64,000 bases of DNA from Myxococcus landrumus (GTDB lineage: Bacteria; Myxococcota; Myxococcia; Myxococcales; Myxococcaceae). Under the pieces are notes generated by a model. That model did not search any database. It was given only the letters and a program-made list of their open reading frames with translations, and was not told the DNA's origin. Both the position numbers and the translations under genes were made by a program. Position 1 is the stretch's first letter. Each line of letters starts with the position of its first letter. The stretch covers positions 7,742,501-7,806,500 of the forward strand of contig NZ_CP071091.1 of assembly GCF_017301635.1 (NCBI RefSeq), written 5' to 3'. Below are positions 16,660-24,897 of the stretch, piece after piece.

Positions 16660-19131
16660 TTGGTCATCAACGGGCTGCTTCGAGCCTGCGCGCGCGCGCT
16701 TCGCGGGCGGCATCTCTTGGAGATGCTGTTGGTGGCTGGCGTGTATCTCGCGGTCGCCCGGCTGGGGCTTTCCCTGGCCACGGTGGCGGGCAACGTCACC
16801 CCCGTGTGGCCGCCCACCGGCGTCGCCCTGGCCGCGCTCCTGCTGCGAGGCCCCACGCTGTGGCCCGGCGTCTTCCTGGGCGCCTTGCTGGCGACCTCCT
16901 CCACCGGTGTGACGTGGCCCACCGCGCTGGGCGTGGCCGTGGGCAACACGCTGGCCAGCGTGCTGGGCGCGTGGCTGTCGCGGCGGATGCGCATGGGCAC
17001 GGACCTGTCGCGCATCCGTGACGTCGTCGTGTTGTGCCTGGGCGCGGGGATGGTGTGCACCGGGGTGAGCTCGGTGGTGGGCCCGCTGTTCCTCTGGCTG
17101 GGCGGCACGCTGCCTTGGGAGATGATGGGGCACGCCGTCTGGGTGTGGTGGGTGGGCGACCTGATGGGCGTGCTGGTTGTCGCGCCGCCGCTGCTGGTGC
17201 TGAGCCGTCCCTCCTGGCCGCAGCGGCCAGGCGAGGCTGTCGCGCTCGCGTCGCTGACCACCGTGCTGGGCGCGGGCGTCTTCCTCTTCCGCACCCTGCA
17301 GCCAGGGCTCGCGTACGGGGCCAGCTTCCTGCTCTTCCCCATGTCGGCGATGGCGGCGCTGCGCTTCGGGCCTCGGGGCGCGGCGTCGGCGACGCTGGTC
17401 ATCTCCGCCGTCGCCATCTTCGGCACCGTGAACGGACAGGGGCCCTTCTCCTCGGGCAACGTGGCGCAGGACCTGCTGGTGCTCCAGCTCTTCATCGTCG
17501 TCAACGCGGTGACGGGCCAGTTGCTCGCGGCGGCGACCGAGGAGCGGCGGCGCGCGGTGGAGCGGCTCCAGCTCCTCGCCACCACGGTGCGAGGCGTCCA
17601 CGAAGGTGTCTTCATCGCGGAGGTGGTGAGCCCCGGCAAGCTGCACACCGTGTTCGCCAACGACGCGCTCAGCCTGCTGCTCGGGCGTCCTCGCGAGGAG
17701 CTGCTGGAGCTGGACCCGTGCCATCTCTACGGCGAGCAGGACTCCAAGCTGCGTCAGCGGGTGACGGACTCCGTGCTCGCGGGAGAGTCGCTCTGCGTGG
17801 AGGTGTCGCTGCCGCGCAAGGACGGCCGCCTGGTGTCCACGGAGGTGTTGCTGTCTCCCGTGCGAGCCACGGGCGGGGATGTGACGCACTTCGTGGCCAC
17901 CCATCGCGACATCACCGCGACCCGGGAGCTCCAGGCGCGGCTCGTGGCCGCCGAGCGAGTCGCCGCGGTGGGGACGCTCGCGGCCGGCGTGGGACACGAA
18001 ATCAACAACCCGCTGGCCTACCTGGTGTTGAACCTGGAGTCCGCGGCGCGAGCGCTGACGGAGGGCGGGTTGCTCGGGGCGCGGGATGCGCAGGCCGGCG
18101 TGCGGGGCGCGCTGGAGGGCGCCGAGCGCATCCGGCTCATCGTCCGGGACCTCCAGGTGTTCAGCCGCCAGGGAGACCAGGAGCGGACGCTGGTGGACCT
18201 CAACGCGCTGGTGCCGCCGGCGGTGCGCATCATCAGCCATGCCCTGCGTCACCGCGCGCGGCTGGTCGAGGAGTTCGGCCCCGTGCCTCGGGTGCTGGGC
18301 AGCGAGGCGCGGCTGGGACAGGTGCTGCTCAACCTGCTCGTGAACGCGATGCAGGCCGTGCCCGAGGGCAACGCGAGCCTGCACGAGGTGCGCGTGCGCA
18401 CGAGCACGGACGCGTCCGGCCAGGCCCGCGTGGACGTGATGGACACCGGCGTGGGCATCTCCGCCCAGGTGATGTCCCGCATCTTCGAGCCCTTCTTCAC
18501 CACCAAGCCCACGGGCGAAGGCACCGGGCTGGGGCTGGCCATCTGCCAGCAGATTGTCCGCAACCACGGCGGCGAGCTGAAGGTGAGCAGTGAAGTCGGA
18601 AAGGGCTCCGTCTTCACCATGTTGCTCCCGGCGGCGCCGATGCAGGCGGAGGGGGTGTCGCGTCCCGTGACGCGCGCCAAGCCGCCCATGCCCGCCACGG
18701 CGCGGCGGGGCCGGGTGCTGGTGGTGGACGACGAGCCTCGGCTGGCGCAGTCCATGCGCTTGTTGCTGGAGCCCTACCACGACGTCGTCACCACGCTGCG
18801 AGGCGGCGAGGCCCTGGCGCTGGTGACCGCGGGCCATCGCTTCGACGTCATCCTGTGTGACTTGCAGATGCCGGAGATGGACGGCGCCGCGCTCTACCGC
18901 CGGCTGGGCGTGATGGCGCCGGAGCTGACGCGGCGGATGGTGTTCATCTCCGGCGGCGCCTACACCGCCGAGACGCGGACCTTCATCGAGACGGTGCCCA
19001 ACCTGGTGCTGGAGAAGCCCGTCCGGCCCGAGGTGTTGATGGCCTCCGTGGATGCCGCGCTGGATGCGCTGGCGGCCCAGGACAAGGAAGAGGAGGACTC
19101 GGTGGCCCGCGTCAGTGGTGCGCGCCACTGA
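16660..19131 (+). CDS. MASE1-PAS hybrid histidine kinase with receiver
   Basis: Inner-membrane sensor. The N-terminal MASE1 domain has about eight helices and carries NVTPVWPPTGVALA. A PAS domain follows, then HisKA with His446 in GVGHEINNPLAY, HATPase_c (NLLVNAMQAV; DTGVGI; GTGLGLAI) and a C-terminal receiver with phospho-acceptor Asp734 in CDLQMPEMDG. It is thus a hybrid kinase that may autoregulate or feed a phosphorelay. The start is uncertain: the frame is open from ATG 16474, but that would include low-quality sequence overlapping the divergent gene's leader. TTG 16660 follows GGGGGG closely, and ATG 16723 begins just before MASE1. Confidence 0.85.
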   Translation: MVINGLLRACARALRGRHLLEMLLVAGVYLAVARLGLSLATVAGNVTPVWPPTGVALAALLLRGPTLWPGVFLGALLATSSTGVTWPTALGVAVGNTLASVLGAWLSRRMRMGTDLSRIRDVVVLCLGAGMVCTGVSSVVGPLFLWLGGTLPWEMMGHAVWVWWVGDLMGVLVVAPPLLVLSRPSWPQRPGEAVALASLTTVLGAGVFLFRTLQPGLAYGASFLLFPMSAMAALRFGPRGAASATLVISAVAIFGTVNGQGPFSSGNVAQDLLVLQLFIVVNAVTGQLLAAATEERRRAVERLQLLATTVRGVHEGVFIAEVVSPGKLHTVFANDALSLLLGRPREELLELDPCHLYGEQDSKLRQRVTDSVLAGESLCVEVSLPRKDGRLVSTEVLLSPVRATGGDVTHFVATHRDITATRELQARLVAAERVAAVGTLAAGVGHEINNPLAYLVLNLESAARALTEGGLLGARDAQAGVRGALEGAERIRLIVRDLQVFSRQGDQERTLVDLNALVPPAVRIISHALRHRARLVEEFGPVPRVLGSEARLGQVLLNLLVNAMQAVPEGNASLHEVRVRTSTDASGQARVDVMDTGVGISAQVMSRIFEPFFTTKPTGEGTGLGLAICQQIVRNHGGELKVSSEVGKGSVFTMLLPAAPMQAEGVSRPVTRAKPPMPATARRGRVLVVDDEPRLAQSMRLLLEPYHDVVTTLRGGEALALVTAGHRFDVILCDLQMPEMDGAALYRRLGVMAPELTRRMVFISGGAYTAETRTFIETVPNLVLEKPVRPEVLMASVDAALDALAAQDKEEEDSVARVSGARH

Positions 19132-19152
19132 GGCCGTGCGGCCGTCTGCGGC

Positions 19153-20136
19153 CTACTCGACGCGGATGACGACCTTGCCCGTGGTGCTCCGCTCCGCCAG
19201 GGCTTGATGGGCTTGCGCGACGGCCTCGAGCGGGAAGGTCTGTCCGATGACCGGCTGGAGCTGACCGCGCTCGACCAGGGTGAGCGCTTCGCGGAGCGCG
19301 GCGTGACGGGGCTCGAAGGGCAGCGTGAAGGTGGCGAAGCCCGTGATGCTCTGGTTCTGGGCCAGCACTCCCGCCATCTGCTCGATGCTCCACTGCGTCC
19401 CGAACATGCTCTCCGCGCCGTAGAGCACCAGCCGTCCCCGGAAGGCGAGGGCCCGCAGGCTCTGCCCCGGAATGTCGCCACCGCCCGCCACGAAGACGAC
19501 GTCCGCGCCCAGTCCTCGCGTGGCCTCGCGGACCTGCTCGGGCCAGTCCGCGCGGGACGTGTCCACGGTGGCATCCGCGCCCAGGCGTGACACCAACGCC
19601 CGCTTGGACTCACGGCTCACCCCTCCGATGACACGCGAGGCCCCCATCCGCTTCGCCACCTGCACGAGCAGGCTGCCCACGCCCCCCGCCGCCGAGGGGA
19701 TGTAGACGGACTCACCCTCGCGCAGCCGCGCGCCTTCGCGCAGTCCCAGGAGCGCCGTGGGGGCCTGGGCGGGGAGGCAGACGGCCTGCTCGAAGGACAC
19801 GGCGTCGGGGATGCGCAGCGTGGTGGCGGCCGGAGCCACGGCGTGGGTGGCGAAGGCCCCTTGTCCCGGGAGGATGGCGACGACGCGCGTGCCTGGCGCG
19901 AGGCCCTCGACGGAAGGCCCCACCGCGTCCACGACGCCCGCGGCCTCCAGGCCGGGAATGAAGGGCAGGGGCGGCGCACCCGGCAGGCGACCCTCCCGCT
20001 GCGCCAGGTCCGTGAAGTTGAGGCCGGAGGCGTACACGCGGATGCGCACCTCGCCCTCGCCGGGCTTGGGCATGGGCACGTCGTCGAGGCGCAGCTCCTG
20101 GGGGCCACCGAACTGGTGCAGGCGAATGGCTTTCAT
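19153..20136 (-). CDS. NAD(P)H:quinone oxidoreductase-like MDR enzyme
   Basis: 327-residue zinc-independent member of the medium-chain dehydrogenase/reductase superfamily. It has an N-terminal GroES-like domain (~25-120) and a Rossmann domain with the nucleotide-binding stretch AAGGVGSLLVQVAKR (~145-160). The cysteine and histidine zinc ligands of alcohol dehydrogenases are absent, as in QOR and enoyl-reductase relatives. Substrate unknown. ATG 20136 is chosen because the N-terminus MKAIRLHQFGGPQ is typical and GGGAGA lies upstream; the much longer open frame is rejected. It is divergent from an AraC-type gene (99-bp gap), its likely regulator, and convergent with the hybrid kinase. Confidence 0.9.
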   Translation of the reverse strand: MKAIRLHQFGGPQELRLDDVPMPKPGEGEVRIRVYASGLNFTDLAQREGRLPGAPPLPFIPGLEAAGVVDAVGPSVEGLAPGTRVVAILPGQGAFATHAVAPAATTLRIPDAVSFEQAVCLPAQAPTALLGLREGARLREGESVYIPSAAGGVGSLLVQVAKRMGASRVIGGVSRESKRALVSRLGADATVDTSRADWPEQVREATRGLGADVVFVAGGGDIPGQSLRALAFRGRLVLYGAESMFGTQWSIEQMAGVLAQNQSITGFATFTLPFEPRHAALREALTLVERGQLQPVIGQTFPLEAVAQAHQALAERSTTGKVVIRVE

Positions 20137-20210
20137 GTCTGGGCATCTCCCGGACGACGGGCCGTGGGGCGAGGAGGCTCGCGCGGCCACTCCCGTCGCG
20201 TGGAGGGACC

Positions 20211-20216
20211 TATAGT
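20211..20216 (+). promoter_or_regulatory. Candidate -10 box of the AraC-type gene
   Basis: TATAGT (five of six matches to TATAAT), 20 bp before the ATG, no good -35. A similar CTATAGTC followed by a G-run precedes the hydrolase gene at 37977, so short-leader promoters of this form may be common here. Confidence 0.4.
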
Positions 20217-20235
20217 CCTGGGGGAAAGGACGAAC

Positions 20236-21264
20236 ATGCGCCAGAAGTCCGATTCTCTCGTCCAAACGTCCGGAGAAAAGCCCGGGCTGGATGTCCTCGC
20301 GGACGTGCTCCAGGGCATCCACCTGCGCAGCCGCGTGCATGCCCGCTACGAGCTGACCGCGCCCTGGGGCATGCGCATCGAGCGTGCGCCCTTCCCGGTC
20401 TTCTACGCGGTGATGCGCGGCAACTGCCTGCTGTCCGCGGGCGAGAAGGAGCTGTCGCTGACGGGTGGTGACTTCGTGTTCCTCCCCGCGGGGGCGAAGT
20501 TCACGTTGAAGGACCGGCGGGGCTCGCGCGTGTTGCCCGTGGAGGCCATCTACGCGACCCGCCAGCCGATACGCTGTGGCGGCGTGCTGCACTACGGGGG
20601 CGGTGGCGAGGCGGTGACGGTGCTGGGCGGCTCCTTCACCTTCGAGGGGGAGACGCTGAGCCCGCTGGTGCGGCACCTGCCGACGCTGATGCACGTGAAG
20701 GCGGATGACCCCGCGTCCTCGCGCTGGCTGGAGCCGACCCTGCGCTTCGTGGCCTCCGAAATCGAGGCCCAGCAACCGGGTTACGAAACCGTCGTCAGCC
20801 GGCTGGCGGATGTCCTCTTCGTCCAGGCGCTGCGTGCGCACCTGGAGTCGTCGTCCAAGGACAACGGCTGGCTGCGTGCCCTGGTGGACCCGCGCATCGG
20901 CGCCGTGCTCCAGCGTGTCCACGAGAAGCCCGAGGCCCCGTGGACGCTGGAGGGACTGGCGCGCGCCGCGAGCATGTCCCGCTCGGTGTTCGCGGAGCGC
21001 TTCAAGCAGCTCGTGGGAGAGCCGCCCCTCGTCTATGTGGGCCGGTGGAGGATGCACCGGGCCATGACGTTGATGCGGACGCGCGACACCTCCGTGGCGG
21101 AAGTGGCGCGCGCCGTGGGCTACGAGACGGAGAGCGCTTTTGGAAAGGCCTTCCGCCGCTGGGTGGGCATGACGCCCGGAGCGTTCAGGCGCGCCTCGGT
21201 GGCTACTCCAGCGCCTGGGGGAATGCCGGCAGCTTCGCCATCTCCTGGGCGTCGTGCTGGATGA
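20236..21264 (+). CDS. AraC-family transcriptional regulator
   Basis: 342 residues. The N-terminal AraC-binding cupin domain (~25-190) would sense an effector. The C-terminus has two helix-turn-helix units, LARAASMSRSVFAERF (~243) and VAEVARAVGYETESAFGKAF (~290), then GMTPGAFRR typical of the family end. ATG 20236 is chosen on GGAAAGGA seven bases upstream. It is divergent from the quinone-oxidoreductase gene, which it probably controls. Its last 62 bp overlap the 3' end of the convergent hydrolase-fusion gene, so the tail after the HTH (a Pro/Ala/Gly-rich stretch) is coded on the opposite strand of another coding region. Confidence 0.9.
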   Translation: MRQKSDSLVQTSGEKPGLDVLADVLQGIHLRSRVHARYELTAPWGMRIERAPFPVFYAVMRGNCLLSAGEKELSLTGGDFVFLPAGAKFTLKDRRGSRVLPVEAIYATRQPIRCGGVLHYGGGGEAVTVLGGSFTFEGETLSPLVRHLPTLMHVKADDPASSRWLEPTLRFVASEIEAQQPGYETVVSRLADVLFVQALRAHLESSSKDNGWLRALVDPRIGAVLQRVHEKPEAPWTLEGLARAASMSRSVFAERFKQLVGEPPLVYVGRWRMHRAMTLMRTRDTSVAEVARAVGYETESAFGKAFRRWVGMTPGAFRRASVATPAPGGMPAASPSPGRRAG

Positions 21265-23236
21265 TGATGCGCGCGCTCGTGTTGCGCAGCACCTTGTTGA
21301 CGCGGTCGATGGACGCGAGCGTGTCCGCGCGGTTGAAGTTGAAGGAAGGCATCAGGCCCTTCTCGAAGTTCTCCCGCGTGTGGAACAAGTCACCGGACAG
21401 CATGACGGCGCCCGTCTTCGGCAGCCGCACCAGGAGGACCTGATGGCCCGGGGTGTGGCCCGGCGTCTTCAGGATGCGCACGGAGCCATCGCCAAACACG
21501 TCATGGTCCGAGTTGAGCAGCACCGTCTTCTGCTTCGCGTGGCCCGCGAGCGCGCTCGCGTCGACCCCGGGCGGCGTGGGCTTCTGCAGGGACCAGTTCC
21601 ACTCGTCGCGGTGGACCAGCCACGTCGCGGACTGGAAGTTGCGTGCGTTGCCCGTGTGGTCGGCGTGCAGGTGGGAGAAGGCCACGAACTGGACGTCGGA
21701 GGACTTCAGCCCCAACTGCTCGAGCTGCGAGGCCAGCGTCTTCTTCACCACGAAGCGGACGCCCGGGCGCTGCTCATGGCCCTCGGGCTCCTGGGCCAGG
21801 TGGTCACCCAGGCCCGCGTCCCACAGCAGGTTGCCGCGCGGGTGGCGGATGAGGAAGCACGGCGCGGAGAGCGTGCCGGCCTGGCCGTCGAGCTCACCCG
21901 TGTCCGTGAACGGGCTCAGGTCCTTGAACTCGGCGTAACCGCAGTCGAGCGGATGCAGCTTCACACCCGTCACCGAGGTGTCCGTGGAGGCCGACGCGTA
22001 GGCCGCGTCGCGCACTTCAAACGTGAAGGGGCCATTCATGCCCTCGAACGCCGTGTTGGTCATCGCCACCACGGTGAGGTTCTTCTTCACGTCCACGAAC
22101 CAGTTGTGGCCGTAGGCGCCGCCCCACTGCCACGTCCCCGCGGACTGGGGGCTGTGCGTCGGCGCCGGGTCGATGAGCACGGCCGACAGCAGTCCCCAAC
22201 CCCAGCCCGGGCCCTGCGTCTGGGCCTCCGGGCCGCGCTGCGCGACGCCGAGCTGGTCGGCGGTGCCCTTCTTCAGCACGGGCGCGCCCCCTTGTCGCAG
22301 CGCCTCCAGGAACCGCGCGAAGTCGTCCGCCGTCCCCACCATGCCCGCGCCTCCCGAGTGGTACGCGAGGGGGTTCAACGCCCGGTCCGGAGCGAACTGC
22401 ACCACGCCCCCGCCGAAGGGAACGCCGTGCGCCGGGCCCATGCGCACCGGGGCGGGCTTGCCATCCGAGTACGGCACCGCGAGCCGTGAGGCATCCCTCA
22501 CGCTGAAGCCCGTGTCCTTCATCTTCAAGGGCTGGGTCACCAGCTTCTCGACCACCTGCGGCAGCGGCGCGCCTCCCGCGCGGGCGACCACGGCGCCCAG
22601 TACATCCGTCGAGAGCGAGTAGTGCCACCTCGCGCCGGGCTCGAAGGCGAGCGGCACCGACGCGAGCCGGCGCAGGTTCTCCTCCAGCGTGAGCCCCTGC
22701 GGATTGTCGAGTCCGTCGGAGATGCCCGCCTTCGGGTAGCCCTCACCCGGGGCGTGCTGGAAGCCGTACGTCAGGCCGGAGGAGTGCGTCAGGAGGTGGC
22801 GCACGGTGATGACGGGCTCGCGTCCATCCGCGAGCTTGGGGCGGAAGGTCGGCAGGTATTGGGTGATGGGGTCCTCCAGGGACAGCTTGCCCTGGTCCAC
22901 CAGCGCCAGCGCCGTGGCGGAGACCAGCGGCTTGCTCATGGAGGCCAGCCGGAACACCGCGTCCTCGCGCATGGGCGTGCGAGCCTCGCGGTCCGCGTAG
23001 CCCGCGGCGCGCCGGTAGATGACCTGGCCGTCCTTCACGACGACGACGACGGTGCCGACGATGCGCTGCTCTTGAAGGGCCTTGTCGATGACCGAGTCCA
23101 GCTTCGCGGTGACGGCGCGTGTGTCCGGACGGGGGGTGGGTTGGGAAGACGGCGTGTTGGTCGGGGACCGGGCGGGAGCAGCCGGGGAGGCACTCAGGCT
23201 GGCAGCGGCGACGAGGGCGGCGATGGCAGAATGCAT
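21203..23236 (-). CDS. Fused serine beta-lactamase-like and metallo-beta-lactamase-fold hydrolase
   Basis: 677 residues, one open frame. The N-terminal Ala-rich signal peptide (~1-22) predicts export. Residues ~40-415 are a class C beta-lactamase/esterase-type domain with the nucleophile motif S99-M-S-K102 and YSL (~206). Residues ~423-677 are a metallo-beta-lactamase fold with HLHADH (522-527), TPGH (His594), SGD (Asp616) and His661, the full two-metal set seen in lactonase-like enzymes. The two halves use unrelated catalytic chemistry. Substrate unknown; an ester or lactone such as a quorum signal or antibiotic is possible (inference). It is divergent from a TetR-type gene, with a near-perfect palindrome 15 bp before its start. 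Confidence 0.9.
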   Translation of the reverse strand: MHSAIAALVAAASLSASPAAPARSPTNTPSSQPTPRPDTRAVTAKLDSVIDKALQEQRIVGTVVVVVKDGQVIYRRAAGYADREARTPMREDAVFRLASMSKPLVSATALALVDQGKLSLEDPITQYLPTFRPKLADGREPVITVRHLLTHSSGLTYGFQHAPGEGYPKAGISDGLDNPQGLTLEENLRRLASVPLAFEPGARWHYSLSTDVLGAVVARAGGAPLPQVVEKLVTQPLKMKDTGFSVRDASRLAVPYSDGKPAPVRMGPAHGVPFGGGVVQFAPDRALNPLAYHSGGAGMVGTADDFARFLEALRQGGAPVLKKGTADQLGVAQRGPEAQTQGPGWGWGLLSAVLIDPAPTHSPQSAGTWQWGGAYGHNWFVDVKKNLTVVAMTNTAFEGMNGPFTFEVRDAAYASASTDTSVTGVKLHPLDCGYAEFKDLSPFTDTGELDGQAGTLSAPCFLIRHPRGNLLWDAGLGDHLAQEPEGHEQRPGVRFVVKKTLASQLEQLGLKSSDVQFVAFSHLHADHTGNARNFQSATWLVHRDEWNWSLQKPTPPGVDASALAGHAKQKTVLLNSDHDVFGDGSVRILKTPGHTPGHQVLLVRLPKTGAVMLSGDLFHTRENFEKGLMPSFNFNRADTLASIDRVNKVLRNTSARIIIQHDAQEMAKLPAFPQALE

Positions 23237-23250
23237 GGGGCCGAAATCCT

Positions 23251-23274
23251 TTTATGTATCGGTTGTTACTTAAA
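23251..23274. promoter_or_regulatory. Palindromic operator between hydrolase fusion and TetR gene
   Basis: Inverted repeat TTTATGTA-N8-TACTTAAA (seven of eight positions pair), the only AT-rich stretch in the 72-bp divergent gap. Size and placement suit a TetR-family dimer that represses both genes. Confidence 0.65.
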
Positions 23275-23308
23275 TGCGGAACGCGCCCCCGGGTTTCACG
23301 AGACCGTC

Positions 23309-23959
23309 ATGAAAAAAGCGTCACCCCCTCCATCTCCCTCTCCACGGCCTCGAGGTCGGCCCCGGGAATTCGACGAGGCGAAGGTGCTGGACCAGGCCCT
23401 GGAGGTGTTCTGGCGCCTGGGCTACGAGGGCGCGACGGTGGCGGACCTCACCGGGGCGACGGGGTTGACGGCGACCAGCCTCTACGCGGCCTTCGACTCC
23501 AAGGAGGGGCTGTACCGGCGGGTGCTGGAGCACTACCGGACAGGCCCAGGCGCCGGCACCTTCCGTGCGCTCGAGGAGGAGCCCACCGCCCGCGCCAGCT
23601 TCGAGCGGCTGCTGCGCGAGGCGGCCCGGAACTTCACGCGCCGCAAGCATCCTCCCGGGTGCATGGTTTCAACGGCCGTGCTGCGGTGCGCGGAGACTCA
23701 CCGGCCCGTGGCCGAGTTCGTCTCCAGCCTCCGCCTGTCCACGGTGGCGTCCTTCCGGGAGCGCCTCGTGCGAGCGGTGAAGGACGGGGAGTTGCCCTCG
23801 GGAACCGACCCGGGGGTGCTGGCCCGCTACTTCGGCACCCTGGTGCAGGGGATGTCGGTGCAGGCGGCGGACGGTGCCACCGAGGCCGACCTGCTCGCCC
23901 TGGTGGAAGTGGCGATGCGAGCCTGGGATGGAGGGGACGGCCGCCCGCGCGCGAAGTGA
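23309..23959 (+). CDS. TetR/AcrR-family regulator
   Basis: 216 residues. A basic, Pro/Ser/Arg-rich N-terminal tail is followed by the TetR helix-turn-helix (~25-70; GATVADLTGATGLTATSLYAAF). The C-terminal ligand domain contains PPGCMVS (~115), a pattern found in the subgroup with a conserved cysteine in the effector-binding region. ATG 23309 begins the family-like N-terminus; the much longer open frame upstream is antisense to the hydrolase gene and is rejected. It is divergent from the hydrolase fusion with a shared palindrome, so the ligand may be that enzyme's substrate or product. Confidence 0.9.
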   Translation: MKKASPPPSPSPRPRGRPREFDEAKVLDQALEVFWRLGYEGATVADLTGATGLTATSLYAAFDSKEGLYRRVLEHYRTGPGAGTFRALEEEPTARASFERLLREAARNFTRRKHPPGCMVSTAVLRCAETHRPVAEFVSSLRLSTVASFRERLVRAVKDGELPSGTDPGVLARYFGTLVQGMSVQAADGATEADLLALVEVAMRAWDGGDGRPRAK

Positions 23960-24101
23960 GCGTCGCGAGAGGCCTGCCGGGAAAGTCCCAGGGAATCCCA
24001 TGGGTTGAGCCCTCGGGCCGGCCGCGTCGGGCGGGTGCGTCGAGGGATTGCGGTGCGGCGGGCGTCCTGGCGACTTATCAACACAGGTAAGGATGCCCGA
24101 G

Positions 24102-24761
24102 ATGACCTCCCAAGAACGCGTCGAGAGCGCCGCCCTGAGCGCGCTGAAGGTGTTTCCGCTGCCCTCGGCGGTGCTCTTTCCCCACTCCATCATTCCCCTG
24201 CACATCTTCGAGCCGCGCTACCGCGCCATGGTGCGTGACGCGCTCGCGGGAGACCGGGTGGTGGCGCTGGCGCAGTTGGAGGAGGGGTGGGAGGGAAGCT
24301 ACGAGGGGCGTCCGCCCATGGTGCCCCTGATGTGCGCGGGCGTCATCGTCTGGGATGAGCAGGTGGAGGACGGCCGCTACAACATCCTCCTCCAGGGCGT
24401 CACGCGCATCGAGATGGTGTCCGAGCTGGCGACGGACAAGCCCTACCGGGAAGTGCTGGCGAAGGTGCTGACGGACCTGCCCTACCACGGGCCGGAAGAG
24501 GAGCGGCTGCGGCAGGCCGTCTTCGAGCTGGCCGGGCGCGTGCCTCCCAACTTCGCGGAGAACCTCCTGCCGGTGACGGCGCGCGCGACGGGGGGAATGC
24601 TGGCGGACGTGGTGGCCGCCGCGGTGATTCCCGAAGCGGAGCGCCGCCAGGAGCTCCTGGCCGAGCGGGACGTGAAGCGTCGGCTGGAAGCGGTGCTGGA
24701 AGATGTGGGCGAGCTCATCGCCCGGCTGCAGCCCGTCCGGCCCTCGGGCCCGCTGAACTGA
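24102..24761 (+). CDS. LON substrate-binding-domain protein
   Basis: 219 residues. The whole protein resembles the N-terminal substrate-binding domain of Lon protease: VFPLPSAVLFPHSIIPLHIFEPRYR near the N-terminus, a beta-rich middle with GVTRIE, and a helical C-terminus. There is no AAA+ or peptidase domain, as in the stand-alone proteins common in proteobacteria, whose role is unclear (adaptor or folding factor). ATG 24102 has TAAGGA at an eight-base distance; ATG 24093 is too close to it. The 142-bp gap upstream may carry a promoter. Confidence 0.88.
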   Translation: MTSQERVESAALSALKVFPLPSAVLFPHSIIPLHIFEPRYRAMVRDALAGDRVVALAQLEEGWEGSYEGRPPMVPLMCAGVIVWDEQVEDGRYNILLQGVTRIEMVSELATDKPYREVLAKVLTDLPYHGPEEERLRQAVFELAGRVPPNFAENLLPVTARATGGMLADVVAAAVIPEAERRQELLAERDVKRRLEAVLEDVGELIARLQPVRPSGPLN

Positions 24762-24897
24762 CGCGGCGCGGCCCTGTCGCGGGGCTTGCCTTGCGCGTCG
24801 CTCCAGGCATTGCTGGGCCCTGGGAGTCGCGGCGTGCCGCGGCCCGGCCGGCGACGATGGGATGGCCACGCCGGAACGAAAGGGGAGCGAAGCAACC

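Noticed and set aside
16603..19128. 841-codon minus-strand frame opposite the MASE1 hybrid kinase
   Set aside because: Low-complexity His/Arg/Gln composition; the plus strand has all kinase and receiver motifs.
20137..21057. Upstream extension of the quinone oxidoreductase frame to 634 residues
   Set aside because: The extension is antisense to the AraC gene; the MDR N-terminus and ribosome site place the start at 20136.
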